Positions 53,653-62,930 of a stretch of DNA of 64,000 nt are shown piece by piece. The DNA comes from Gammaproteobacteria bacterium (GTDB lineage: Bacteria > Pseudomonadota > Gammaproteobacteria > Pseudomonadales > Azotimanducaceae): assembly GCA_005799745.1 (NCBI GenBank), contig SYFY01000187.1, forward strand, positions 1 through 64,000, given 5' to 3'. Under the pieces are notes generated by a model that did not search any database, was not told where the DNA came from, and saw only the letters and a program-made list of their open reading frames with translations. The translations under genes were made by a program, and so were the position numbers. Each line of letters starts with the position of its first letter. Position 1 is the stretch's first letter.

Positions 53653-55931
53653 CTTCAGTTTCCGTGAAAGACCTCGCCGCCTTTGTGCATCGCCGAGGTG
53701 ATCTATTTGAACCAGGCGGACGAGTAACGGCTGATGAAGGGATCAAGGGACAGGCAGCATTGCAAAAACAGAAGGGCGAGTGTTACCAACGAGAAGTAGC
53801 GTTGAGTGAGTCTTTTAGTATCGCCGAATTCACGTTGACGCTAAAAGGGCGGGCCGACGGGGTAGATCGAAGCATCGGCCTGGTCGAGGAAATCAAAGCC
53901 TCGCGGAACTGGCCGGAAGTTCCTTTCGCCGAACATCATGCACAGGCGCTTCTCTACGCCGCGTTGTTATCCCGTCAGGAATCCGGCCGTGAAACGTGGC
54001 GGGTGCAAGTGACCTACGTCGAACCCGATTCCCTGACTTCGAGAAGTTTCACCGAAGAATCCACCGCTGCGAACCTCAACATCTTCCTGCAGCGTAGCCT
54101 GGATGAATGGGCGAACTGGATTCGCGAACGCATCGCCCATCGCCGACGACGTGATACCTGGCTCAATGAAAAGTCCTTCCCTATGACTACGCTACGCCCG
54201 TGGCAAGGCGCCATGATCCGCAGAACATCGGAAGCCATTCGCGAACGCCACCCATTGCTGTTGGAGGCACCCACGGGCAGCGGAAAAACACTGGCAGTTT
54301 CCTGGCCTGCCGCGCGAGCACTGCCTAATGCAAGTCGAGTCCTTTATCTCACCAGTCGAAACACAGGCGCAGCGGCAGCACTCCATGCACTCGAATTGAT
54401 CGATGGTGGCACCGGGCAACTCAAACGCATCATGCTCACTGCGAAAGAAAAAATCTGTCCGATACCGGGTACACCCTGTGATCCTGAAGTGTGCCCCAAC
54501 GCACGTGGGTACTACGACCGAAGTCGTGCTGCGATCAACGCATTACTTCAAATCCCTGAGGCAACGCGAGATCGGATCACCGTGATCGCTCGTGAACATC
54601 AGGTATGTCCCTTTGAACTCTCACTGGATGCGAGTGTCTGGTTCGATGTGGTGATCGGTGATTACAACTATGTCCTTGATCCCGTTGTTCGTTTGCAACG
54701 GTTTGCCGGGGATACCGACGCCATCCTGCTGATTGACGAGGCGCATCAGCTTGCACCGCGGGCGTGCTCCGGACTGTCGCCGGTGTTGTCGCGCGCTGAG
54801 GTACGTGCAGCCATCCCGCTTGCGCCTGCTCCGATTGCTAAATCACTGCGGAGCATCGACAAGGTTCTGTTGAATTTCGGCAAATCCGTCGCAGCAGAAG
54901 GCCCAGCAAGCCGGTGTGTTCAAGACCCCAGTCCGCTCCTTATCCCCTTACAACGTCTCGGCGAAAGTTCCGCAGAGTGGCAGCGAAACCATCCATTGCC
55001 CTTGGCCGATGATGTATTGCACGTGTTGTTTGCTGCGTGGCGCTGGCTACGCCTCTCCGAGTGGTTTGCCACCTGTCCATACGTCTTTATCGTTGAAGGT
55101 ACAGGTACAGCTTTGGTGTTACATGGTAAGTGCCTAGATGCATCACCCTATCTTCGGACACTCTGGAAGCAGAGTGGACCTGTCATCAGGTTTTCAGCGA
55201 CCGTTTCACCACCTGCGCTATATCAGGCTGTACACGGGATAAGTCCAGAGGAAGATCCAGCGTCGTTCGCTCGAGCCGGTTCACCCTTTGCGCCCGAGCA
55301 GCTCCAGGTACTCATTGTTCCCGACATCGACACCCGGTGGCGACGCCGCGGCGCGACACTGCCAGCTCTCGTGGACCTGCTACACACCGTATGCGCCGCA
55401 AAACCCGGGCGCTATCTGATGTGTTTTCCTTCTTATGGTTATTTGCAGCAGTTTGCAGATCAGTTTGTTTTAACAGGCGAAGCAGCGACACACTTTGTGG
55501 CCCAATCTGCCGGGCAAGATACGTCGCTTCTCCAGCTCTTGGGGGAGCACGAGCAGATTGTGCTCGGTATCGTCTTGGGTGGGACGCTCTCCGAATCGAT
55601 CGATCTGATCGAAACTCCTCTCGCCGGTGTCATCGTGATCGGCGTTGCCCAGTCACCGCCATCGTTGGAACTGGAGCGAGCGGCAGCGCATTTCGACTCC
55701 CGTGGACTGAATGGACACCTCATGGCGTATATTCAACCAGGTATGAGTAAAATCGTGCAGGCCGCTGGCAGATTGATCAGGACAGACGAACACCGTGGCG
55801 TACTACTTCTGGTTGACCACCGATTTCGCGAATCGACCTGGCAGCAGTTTTTTCCATCGATGTGGGAACCCCGCATCACTCCAGCCCGGCTCGTGGGCGA
55901 GCTTGTCAATTCATTCTGGACGAACACATGA
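53640..55931 (+). CDS. RecB/Cas4-like nuclease fused to XPD/DinG-type helicase
   Basis: A 763-residue protein. N-terminal 190 residues have a PD-(D/E)XK-like core (LKGRADGVDRS, VEEIKASRNW, AEHHAQALLYAALLS) typical of RecB/Cas4 nucleases. Then a superfamily 2 helicase of the XPD/DinG group: Walker A EAPTGSGKT, DEAH in LLIDEAHQL, and motif VI IVQAAGRLIRTDEHRG. Between them four cysteines (KEKICPIP, PCDPEVC, QVCPFE) fit the [4Fe-4S] site of XPD. It overlaps the VRR-NUC gene by 13 bases. The pair could process crosslinked or flapped DNA: nuclease, helicase and nuclease in one complex. Confidence 0.87.
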   Translation: MRDLTSVSVKDLAAFVHRRGDLFEPGGRVTADEGIKGQAALQKQKGECYQREVALSESFSIAEFTLTLKGRADGVDRSIGLVEEIKASRNWPEVPFAEHHAQALLYAALLSRQESGRETWRVQVTYVEPDSLTSRSFTEESTAANLNIFLQRSLDEWANWIRERIAHRRRRDTWLNEKSFPMTTLRPWQGAMIRRTSEAIRERHPLLLEAPTGSGKTLAVSWPAARALPNASRVLYLTSRNTGAAAALHALELIDGGTGQLKRIMLTAKEKICPIPGTPCDPEVCPNARGYYDRSRAAINALLQIPEATRDRITVIAREHQVCPFELSLDASVWFDVVIGDYNYVLDPVVRLQRFAGDTDAILLIDEAHQLAPRACSGLSPVLSRAEVRAAIPLAPAPIAKSLRSIDKVLLNFGKSVAAEGPASRCVQDPSPLLIPLQRLGESSAEWQRNHPLPLADDVLHVLFAAWRWLRLSEWFATCPYVFIVEGTGTALVLHGKCLDASPYLRTLWKQSGPVIRFSATVSPPALYQAVHGISPEEDPASFARAGSPFAPEQLQVLIVPDIDTRWRRRGATLPALVDLLHTVCAAKPGRYLMCFPSYGYLQQFADQFVLTGEAATHFVAQSAGQDTSLLQLLGEHEQIVLGIVLGGTLSESIDLIETPLAGVIVIGVAQSPPSLELERAAAHFDSRGLNGHLMAYIQPGMSKIVQAAGRLIRTDEHRGVLLLVDHRFRESTWQQFFPSMWEPRITPARLVGELVNSFWTNT

Positions 55932-55949
55932 CACTGAGATGGCGTTGAT

Positions 55950-57356
55950 ATGACACTGAGACGCACCAAGATTATCTGCACTATTGGCCCAGCCACGGCG
56001 AGCTTTAGCAAATTGAAGGCACTGTACGCGGCTGGCATGAACGTGGTCCGCATCAACATGTCCCACGCAGACCATGTCAGCGCCGGCAAGGTCATGCACT
56101 GGATCAAGACGCTGAACCGCCAGGTGCCTTACCCCATACCAGTCATGCTCGATACTCAAGGCCCGGAAATTCGGACAGGCGTGCTCACCAAGCCCATCGC
56201 ACTCGTACCTGGGCAAATCGTGACGCTGTCTGTCCGAGGGGCAGCGGACGTTGAAACCACTTCGATTCAAGTGAACTACCAGGAATTGGTCGACATCGTT
56301 AAACCGGGCAATCGGGTCACGGTCGACAATGGACTGATCAACTTTGAGGTGCTCCGTAAGCAGGATCAGGCACTGGTGTGCAAGGTGATCGACGGCGGAA
56401 CCCTCGGCAGTCGAAGGCACGTTAATTTGCCGGGCGTATGGGTGAACCTGCCAGCCATCACCGACAAGGACCGGGACGACATTCTCTTCGGGGTGGCAAA
56501 CGACATTGATTTTGTTGCGCTGAGTTTCGTTCGCGATGTGGAAGACATCGATCAACTTCGGGCGTTGCTTGGCAAGAAGGCCGACAAGGTCAAGATCATC
56601 GCCAAAATTGAAGACCAGGAAGGCGTACGCAACGTTCACCGTATCGTACAAGCTGCAGACGGCGTCATGGTGGCTCGAGGCGACCTTGGTATCGAAACCA
56701 ATATCGCTGACCTTCCGAATATCCAGCGGCGTATCGTTCACGCGGCTGCGGTGCAAGGAAAGCGCTGCATCGTCGCCACACATCTGCTTGAAAGCATGAT
56801 CGTCAACCCGATTCCAACACGCGCCGAAGTCACGGACGTGGCAAACGCCATTTACGAAGGTGCGGATGCAGTCATGTTAAGTGGTGAAACAAGCATAGGC
56901 GCTCATCCGGAACGCTGCGTCGCGCAGCTGCATGCCATTGCTGAACAATCTGAGCGTTGGCCTGGTTTGGGTTATGAGAAAGATCTTGAACCTCAATCCG
57001 ACAAACAACACATGACCATTCACGCCGTAGCCCTGGCCGAGTCCTTACGCGCTGATGGCATTGTCGTCATCACACGGCGAGGGGTTACAGCGGATCTGGT
57101 CACTGCGGCTCGTCCTCATCGTGTGCCGATCTACGCGTTTACCAATAGCAGTCAAACCCGACGCCGCCTTGCACTGAATCGGTCGGTTTACGCCCACCGT
57201 ACCGCCTTTAGCAGTAACCCAGAGCGCACGCTTCAGACGGCCTTTAAAGTGCTTCGGCAGCGTGAAGGCCTACCGGAAAACGCCAAAGTGGTTGTGATCT
57301 CAGATGTGCTCGCTGGGCAAAACAGTGAAGCCATCCAGATCCGGTTCGTACCCTAA
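55950..57356 (+). CDS. pyk: Pyruvate kinase
   Basis: A 468-residue enzyme with normal length. KIICTIGPATASFSKLKAL at the start, MLDTQGPEIRTG, KIIAKIEDQEGVRNVHRIV, active-site MVARGDLGIETNI and GETSIGAHPERC, and a C-terminal allosteric domain. It converts PEP and ADP to pyruvate and ATP. The catalytic Lys, Arg, Glu and Asp residues are present. It stands 18 bases after the helicase and 4 before the MORN gene, which is an odd place for a glycolytic gene: no other glycolysis gene is near. Possible regulatory use by the kinase module is speculation. Confidence 0.93.
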   Translation: MTLRRTKIICTIGPATASFSKLKALYAAGMNVVRINMSHADHVSAGKVMHWIKTLNRQVPYPIPVMLDTQGPEIRTGVLTKPIALVPGQIVTLSVRGAADVETTSIQVNYQELVDIVKPGNRVTVDNGLINFEVLRKQDQALVCKVIDGGTLGSRRHVNLPGVWVNLPAITDKDRDDILFGVANDIDFVALSFVRDVEDIDQLRALLGKKADKVKIIAKIEDQEGVRNVHRIVQAADGVMVARGDLGIETNIADLPNIQRRIVHAAAVQGKRCIVATHLLESMIVNPIPTRAEVTDVANAIYEGADAVMLSGETSIGAHPERCVAQLHAIAEQSERWPGLGYEKDLEPQSDKQHMTIHAVALAESLRADGIVVITRRGVTADLVTAARPHRVPIYAFTNSSQTRRRLALNRSVYAHRTAFSSNPERTLQTAFKVLRQREGLPENAKVVVISDVLAGQNSEAIQIRFVP

Positions 57357-57360
57357 CGCG

Positions 57361-58365
57361 ATGGTCTTTCGACTCGACTCGCTGCCGTTGCACCTGCGCG
57401 CTGCGTTGATCCGTTTGTTGCGTGTATTCCTGATCATTCTCTTGAGTTCGCCGGCCATAGCCGAAACTCGCAAGATTCAATTTGATAACGGCGACATCTA
57501 CGAAGGTGAGGTTGATGATGATCGCCGTACCGGCACCGGTGTGTACATCTGGGCCAATGGCAATCGATACGAAGGTGACTTTGCCAACAACGCTATGCAC
57601 GGAAACGGCACCTATACCTGGAAAGACGGTCGCGTCTACACCGGCGATTTTGTACTCGACAAACGAGAAGGGCATGGCGAATTAGTGTGGCCCAACGGCG
57701 ACCGCTACGTGGGTAGTTTCCGCGCGAGTCAGATCAACGGGGAAGGCCGCTTTGTCTGGGCCAATGGTGATGTTTATGCCGGTGCATTCGTCGCCGGCGA
57801 ACGAACGGGGCGAGGGACGTTCACCTGGGCTGGCGGCAACAACTATGCTGGCGATTTTCAGCGGGGTGTCTTACATGGAGTTGGCACGTTTGCCTGGTCC
57901 GATGAGCGTCGCTACGTGGGCGCCTTTGTTAACGGCTTGAAGAGTGGCCAAGGCCGGTTTGAATGGCCCAATGGCAACCGCTACGAAGGAGAGTTTCGAA
58001 ACGACCTGCGCGAAGGCATCGGCCGCTTCTTCTGGCGGGATGACACGGTGTATCAGGGGGAGTTTGCTGCCAACCGCATGCATGGATTTGGCGTAAAAAT
58101 AAGGCCTGACGGCGCGAAAGAACTCCAACGTTGGGAACAGGGTACTTTGCGTGACAGTGTGCAAGTGATCGCCAATCCACGTTGTCGACTGCAGATTCGT
58201 GGTGAATTGTGGATTTTTTCCAGTGACCGCTGCATCAACGGACTGGCCCATGGCAAAGGCCTCGCCGTGCATCCCTCCGGAGATCGCATGATTCGCGAAG
58301 GAAACTTTGTGCTCGGTCATCTGATCGATGGCGGAGTGTTCTCACTTCGTCCTCAACGTGGTTGA
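57361..58365 (+). CDS. Exported MORN-repeat protein
   Basis: A 334-residue protein with a signal peptide (LLRVFLIILLSSPAIA) and nine MORN repeats of about 23 residues each, such as DIYEGEVDDDRRTGTGVYIW, NRYEGDFANNAMHGNGTYTW and NRYEGEFRNDLREGIGRFFW. A C-terminal cap has a partial tenth repeat (HGKGLAVHPSGD). MORN arrays form an elongated beta structure that binds lipids or proteins. The protein should be periplasmic. It starts 4 bases after pyk and ends 16 before the kinase gene, so it belongs to the same operon. Confidence 0.88.
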   Translation: MVFRLDSLPLHLRAALIRLLRVFLIILLSSPAIAETRKIQFDNGDIYEGEVDDDRRTGTGVYIWANGNRYEGDFANNAMHGNGTYTWKDGRVYTGDFVLDKREGHGELVWPNGDRYVGSFRASQINGEGRFVWANGDVYAGAFVAGERTGRGTFTWAGGNNYAGDFQRGVLHGVGTFAWSDERRYVGAFVNGLKSGQGRFEWPNGNRYEGEFRNDLREGIGRFFWRDDTVYQGEFAANRMHGFGVKIRPDGAKELQRWEQGTLRDSVQVIANPRCRLQIRGELWIFSSDRCINGLAHGKGLAVHPSGDRMIREGNFVLGHLIDGGVFSLRPQRG

Positions 58366-58381
58366 GTATCAACCAGAGTTG

Positions 58382-60643
58382 ATGTCGCCGTTGGCGCAGT
58401 GGCAATTCGACGCGCCACTTAACAAAGCTGGCGAAGACAAGGGTGGTATGGGCGAGGTGGTTCGTGTCATCCATCGGCGTTCAGGTCGGCGCGGTGTGCT
58501 CAAAAGAGTGCGTGCAGAGCTGGTTCAAGATCCCCTGTTCCGTAAGCGTTTCGAAGCGGAATGTCGGATCACCTCGAATCTCATCCACCCTAACATCGTG
58601 CAGGTACTGGATATCGCCACGGAGGGTGCAGCAGCGGGTCTCGTGACCGAGTACCTTGAAGGTGGCAGCCTGGATGCGCGCCTGGCCCGGGGAATGCACC
58701 TTTCGTTCGCCGTCAAAGTGGTTAGTGATCTGGCACGAGCGCTCGACTTCGCTGCATCCGGCGGGGTTGTACACGGCGACGTGAAGCCCGGGAATGTGTT
58801 GTTTCGTGATGCGGACACTGCCGTCCTCATAGACTTTGGCGCGGCACGCCTGTCGTCCGCCGATAACCCTGATCGTCCCTTCGCGAGCCTAGCCTATGCG
58901 AGCCCTGAAGTGCTGCTGAGAGACCCCGTAGATGTCCGCACAGATCTATACAGTCTAGGCGTCATCCTCTTTCAGATACTGACCGGCGATGTACCATTCC
59001 CCGGCAAGGACGTTGATCAAGTTGTCAGCCAACAACACAATTCAGTGCCACGCCTTCCGATCCATCTAGCACCGTTCCAACCCATCATGGATCGCCTGCT
59101 GGCACGACGTCCCGAGCAGCGTTTCCAAACGGGCGAAGCTGTCGTGGCGGCACTCGACCAGCTTCGCCTTGAAGGCTCGCTTCCCGGGGTCACCATCCGC
59201 ACCGGGGAAGTCACTTCTGCTGAGATACGCGCCGTCGCAGAAAGTGTTCTCGTCACGTTTAAGGATCCGCGTCGTGCTGAGGCACGTGGACGTCGTCGGC
59301 AGAGACGTCGCATCGTCGCCATGAGTCTCAGTCTCGTGGCAGCCTTGGTGGCAGTAAGCTCTGGTGCTTATTGGCTCGCAACCCACCCTGAAGACCTGCA
59401 ATCACTGTTGGCTGAGGCTGGATTCGCTGAAAAACCAGGGTTGATCGATGCCTGGAACGAAGCACAATCGTTACGCCAGGATCCCAACCAGGGATTGCGT
59501 ACCCTTGTAGCGGCCTACGAGCGAGTCCTGCAGATCGATCCTCAACATGCCAACGCACGGGAAGGTCTTGCGAGCATCGCGGATGAGTGGAAGTCCACCA
59601 TCGACGGCGCGTTGCGTGATGGAAACTTCAGCGCTGCCGACGCGCGTCTTCAGGAAGCGCGACTTGCGTTCCCGGATGACGCTGAATTCTCGCGCCTCGT
59701 GGGGGAGGTCGAAGATCGCAGAAATGCCGAGGCCTTACTGGAAAGCACTCGCGCGCTTTTGGCAAGTCATGGACTTTCAGATGCCCCGTCCGCCACAGCC
59801 GCTATTCAGGCATTCAACGAGGTACAACGACTGGCACCGGGGCATCCCATCGCGATGCGAGAACTCGAGACCGTCGCTCGGCATTACGCTGGTCTCGCGA
59901 GCGAACGTGTCGCCGCAGGCGACGTGGAATCGGCTATCGGTCATCTTGATCGAGCCAGTACCGCAAGTCCGGATCTTCCGGAGATCGCGGCCATCCGACA
60001 GTCGATCCAGCAAGCCAATACGACCCGTGCGACGATCGGTCAGTTTTTGGAAGAGGCCCGTCAACATCGCGAATCTGGCGCGTTGGTAGCGCCCGCGGAC
60101 AACAATGCGGCAGTGCTTTACCACCAGGTTCTGTCGATCGATCCCGGCAACACCATCGCCCGGCAGGGTCTCGATGAGGTAGTCGCGCAACTTCGCGAGG
60201 TCGTGGCGACCCGCTTAAGCGGCAGTGATTTTCCTGCCGTCGCCGATCTCATCACCCAATCCAGTGCCGTTAATCTCGATCCCGCTGCGGTCGAGGAGTT
60301 TCGCCGTCAACTGGTTTCTGAGCAAACCCGCATCGCCAACCTTACCCGACTACTCAGTGCGGCCCGACGATACATCGCCGACGGTTATCTCACCGCACCG
60401 GACAGTGGTAATGCGACTCAGTCACTTCGAGAAGTACAGCGTCTTGACCCTGGCAATACCGAGGCGGATACCTTACTTCGCGAGGTCGCACGCCGTCTCG
60501 CACAAGTGGCGCAAGAAGCATGGGATGCTGGTTTACGTCGAGAAGCCCAGGAGTATCTAGATTTAGCCTTAGCCATCGTGCCCGGGATCACGCGATGGCA
60601 GACTCTGCGTGAGGAATGGACCGAACTTGATGCACAGAGCTAA
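58382..60643 (+). CDS. Transmembrane serine/threonine protein kinase with periplasmic TPR-like repeats
   Basis: A 753-residue protein. Kinase domain (1-265): glycine loop AGEDKGGMGEVVRV, Lys41, Asp133 in HGDVKPGN (HGD rather than HRD), Asp151 in IDFGAAR, and SPEV for the P+1 loop. Then a single membrane helix (about 311-332). The periplasmic part has four repeats with the pattern VLQIDPQHANAREGL, VQRLAPGHPIAMREL, VLSIDPGNTIARQGL and VQRLDPGNTEADTLL, typical of TPR-like modules. A sensor kinase whose periplasmic end binds something, possibly the MORN protein. I use the ATG at 58382; a GTG upstream is possible. Inferred to phosphorylate a protein read by the FHA proteins. Confidence 0.88.
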   Translation: MSPLAQWQFDAPLNKAGEDKGGMGEVVRVIHRRSGRRGVLKRVRAELVQDPLFRKRFEAECRITSNLIHPNIVQVLDIATEGAAAGLVTEYLEGGSLDARLARGMHLSFAVKVVSDLARALDFAASGGVVHGDVKPGNVLFRDADTAVLIDFGAARLSSADNPDRPFASLAYASPEVLLRDPVDVRTDLYSLGVILFQILTGDVPFPGKDVDQVVSQQHNSVPRLPIHLAPFQPIMDRLLARRPEQRFQTGEAVVAALDQLRLEGSLPGVTIRTGEVTSAEIRAVAESVLVTFKDPRRAEARGRRRQRRRIVAMSLSLVAALVAVSSGAYWLATHPEDLQSLLAEAGFAEKPGLIDAWNEAQSLRQDPNQGLRTLVAAYERVLQIDPQHANAREGLASIADEWKSTIDGALRDGNFSAADARLQEARLAFPDDAEFSRLVGEVEDRRNAEALLESTRALLASHGLSDAPSATAAIQAFNEVQRLAPGHPIAMRELETVARHYAGLASERVAAGDVESAIGHLDRASTASPDLPEIAAIRQSIQQANTTRATIGQFLEEARQHRESGALVAPADNNAAVLYHQVLSIDPGNTIARQGLDEVVAQLREVVATRLSGSDFPAVADLITQSSAVNLDPAAVEEFRRQLVSEQTRIANLTRLLSAARRYIADGYLTAPDSGNATQSLREVQRLDPGNTEADTLLREVARRLAQVAQEAWDAGLRREAQEYLDLALAIVPGITRWQTLREEWTELDAQS

Positions 60644-60672
60644 CGCCTCCTGGAAGGGCCTTCAATCTCCCG

Positions 60673-61593
60673 ATGGACACCGAGACGAACACTGAGATAA
60701 ACGGTGAGACGACAGCCGACATTGCTTATTTACTAAAGATCGAGGGTGAAACCTTACTTGTGCAAGGCAATCTCACGATAGGCCGGCACATCGACAACGA
60801 TATAATCGTCGCCGGTGAAGACGTGCTCGACTTTCATCTTAGGTTGGAGCTCTGTGAGCGTGGACCGAACGTGATTCCACTCGGCAACGCGACCTTTGCG
60901 CTGAACGGCAATGAAGTTGAAGGCATCTGGAGCCTGATTCCGGGTGACGTATTGGGCATTGGTGTCGTGGCCGTACACGTCGGAATCGAGAGGGAACAGG
61001 CAGATGGCATTCGAGCTTGGGTACTGGCTGAGCAGGACACCGAACGGATTCACGACATTGCCGATGACTTTTTGATAGGTCGGCATCCGGAGTGTGGTTT
61101 GCAGCTCGACAGCGAACACGTGTCCAGAAGGCATGCTCGCATCGTCCAGGTGGCCGGTGGCGTTTGGATACAAGACCTCGGCTCCGCCAATGGCACACAG
61201 TTGAATGGCCGGACGATTCGCGGTGGTTGCCGTCTCCTCCATGGCGACGAAGTGCGTTTTGATGAGCTGGCTTTCAGGGTAAGAGGCATCGGTGAGGATC
61301 TGACGGTCATGCGTCCCTTCCGGGATGAAGACCTTCGACCGATTCGAGTGCTTGACGGATCAACGTCGAATGAAACGTCCGAAGGCGGTCGTTCGTTGGT
61401 TGCTAACATTGAGTCGAGTATCAAAAAACGCGGGGTGAGCCAACAGCGCAACAACACCGCGACATCGGTGTCGTCAGTGGCAAGGCTCCAAGCCGCACCA
61501 AACGTTTCGACTCAGAGGAGGGCGACCCCTGCTCAAGATCAACATGTCCTGGAGGGGTTATCCGATTCCGGTAAGGTCAACACTTTCCGCTGA
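60673..61593 (+). CDS. Protein with two FHA domains
   Basis: A 306-residue cytoplasmic protein. The first FHA domain (about 18-100) is degenerate: TIGRHIDNDIIVAGEDVLDF lacks the usual phosphothreonine-contact Ser-His pair. The second (about 115-205) is complete: FLIGRHPECGLQLDSEHVSR, RRHARIV, and the NGTQLNG loop, with Arg, Ser, His and Asn for phosphothreonine binding. A flexible Ser/Thr/Arg-rich tail (210-306) follows. It should read phosphothreonines made by the neighbouring kinase. 29 bases after the kinase gene and fused by a 1-base overlap to the next gene. Confidence 0.86.
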   Translation: MDTETNTEINGETTADIAYLLKIEGETLLVQGNLTIGRHIDNDIIVAGEDVLDFHLRLELCERGPNVIPLGNATFALNGNEVEGIWSLIPGDVLGIGVVAVHVGIEREQADGIRAWVLAEQDTERIHDIADDFLIGRHPECGLQLDSEHVSRRHARIVQVAGGVWIQDLGSANGTQLNGRTIRGGCRLLHGDEVRFDELAFRVRGIGEDLTVMRPFRDEDLRPIRVLDGSTSNETSEGGRSLVANIESSIKKRGVSQQRNNTATSVSSVARLQAAPNVSTQRRATPAQDQHVLEGLSDSGKVNTFR

Positions 61594-61919
61594 TGTACGG
61601 ACGCTCGCGCATTGGCACTGCACCTGCTTGCGAAATCCGCATCGATCATCCGAGCCTCGCCGAAATCTACGTGGAAATCGTGATTCGCCCTGAGCAGGCG
61701 ACACTGACTGCCGTCGGGGGAATTGGAGCGACTTCAGTCAATCAGCAGGCGGCGGTAGTACGGGACCTGGCCGACGGCGACCACTTGCGCTTGGGGGATG
61801 TGGAGTTTGCGTATCACGCTGCGCGAACTTCACAAGGTGGAAGTCTGTGGGCACACCGATGGGTTCGCGTGGGAGGTGTGGTATTCCTGGTACTGCTCGC
61901 CAGTTTCCTCTTTCGCTGA
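61593..61919 (+). CDS. Small FHA-like protein with a C-terminal membrane anchor
   Basis: A 108-residue protein. The start YGRSRIGTAPACEIRIDHPS is an FHA-like beta edge with the GRS and IDHPSL pattern, followed by a short second strand set ending in DGDHLRLGDVEFAYH. The C-terminus (WVRVGGVVFLVLLASFLFR) is a tail anchor in the inner membrane, so the FHA part faces the cytoplasm. The ATG overlaps the previous TGA by one base (TGATG). It could hold the reader complex near the kinase. Weak FHA similarity lowers certainty. Confidence 0.72.
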   Translation: MYGRSRIGTAPACEIRIDHPSLAEIYVEIVIRPEQATLTAVGGIGATSVNQQAAVVRDLADGDHLRLGDVEFAYHAARTSQGGSLWAHRWVRVGGVVFLVLLASFLFR

Positions 61920-62008
61920 AGCGCTCGCAGATCCCGCACACACGCGTCGTTTCTCAACGGCGGTCGCTCCGGCTATCCTTGCCGCCCCCAAAGTTCCCGA
62001 GACAGTCC

Positions 62009-62911
62009 ATGGCGGTAAAGATTCCCTATCTGCGCGAGCTGAGTTTTGAATATGGTCATGTCGAGACCGTCGCCCCGGGAATTCGTCGGGTTATCGCCAA
62101 AAACCCTAGCCCTTTCACCTTTCACGGCACAGGAACCTACATTCTGGGTACGGGGAGTGTCGCGGTCATTGACCCCGGTCCGGCCGACGCTGAACACATC
62201 CGCAACGTCATGGCAGCGGTAGCTGGAGAGCGGATCAGTCACATCCTTATCACCCATACCCACATGGACCATTCTCCAGGCGCCGCGTTGATCAAGGCGG
62301 AAGTAGACGCGAACACCTACGGATTTGGTCCTCACGGCGCTGGCAAGGTGGCAGCCGGCATCGTGGTTGAAGAGGGTGGCGATATGGATTTCACACCCGA
62401 CATCCAGGTCGGCCATCGCGACGTGATTCAAGGTGGGGACTGGAGTATCGAATGTGTCTATACGCCTGGGCACACGTCCAATCATCTGTGTTTTCAACTG
62501 CGTGAACAAAAGGCGTTGTTTACGGGGGACCACGTCATGGGTTGGTCCACCAGTATCATTTCTCCCCCCGATGGGGACATGGCCGCCTATATGAAGAGTC
62601 TTGAGTTGTTGCTCGAGCGAGACGACTCCGTGTACTGGCCCACACACGGTCCCTGCATCCTCGATCCGAAAACCCACGTCCGGGCCTTCATCGAACATCG
62701 CCTCGAGCGCCAACAGCAAATCATCGACTGTATGCGTCAGGGTGTTTCGAAGATCGCGGACATGGTGCCACGCATGTACACCGACACACCGGAATTCATG
62801 TATCCCGCAGCAGGTCGGAGCGTGTTTGCAGCGCTCGAGTACATAATCGCCAAGGGTGTGGCTAGAACGGAGGGTTCGCCGACACTTGAAGGTGCGTACT
62901 TCCTCGTCTGA
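62009..62911 (+). CDS. Metallo-beta-lactamase-fold hydrolase
   Basis: A 300-residue MBL-fold enzyme. Zinc site motifs: HTHMDHSPGA, TPGHTSNHLCF and FTGDHVMGW, with WPTHGPCI for the last His. The C-terminal part with a helical region (SKIADMVPRMY) is like the LACTB2 or beta-lactamase-like hydrolases of CoA thioesters or RNA. I start at the ATG 62009; the frame extends upstream without support. It is the last gene of the plus-strand run, 89 bases after the FHA gene, and may be independent. Substrate unknown. Confidence 0.86.
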   Translation: MAVKIPYLRELSFEYGHVETVAPGIRRVIAKNPSPFTFHGTGTYILGTGSVAVIDPGPADAEHIRNVMAAVAGERISHILITHTHMDHSPGAALIKAEVDANTYGFGPHGAGKVAAGIVVEEGGDMDFTPDIQVGHRDVIQGGDWSIECVYTPGHTSNHLCFQLREQKALFTGDHVMGWSTSIISPPDGDMAAYMKSLELLLERDDSVYWPTHGPCILDPKTHVRAFIEHRLERQQQIIDCMRQGVSKIADMVPRMYTDTPEFMYPAAGRSVFAALEYIIAKGVARTEGSPTLEGAYFLV

Positions 62912-62930
62912 TGCGGATGCCGCCCACCGC

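Noticed and set aside
53640..55931. Cas4 or a CRISPR-associated helicase
   Set aside because: The N-terminal nuclease is Cas4-like, but there is no array or cas gene, and the helicase is of the XPD/DinG repair type paired with FAN1.
55911..56783. Minus-strand open frame (290 codons) in pyruvate kinase
   Set aside because: Pyruvate kinase motifs on the plus strand are complete; the reverse frame is a shadow.
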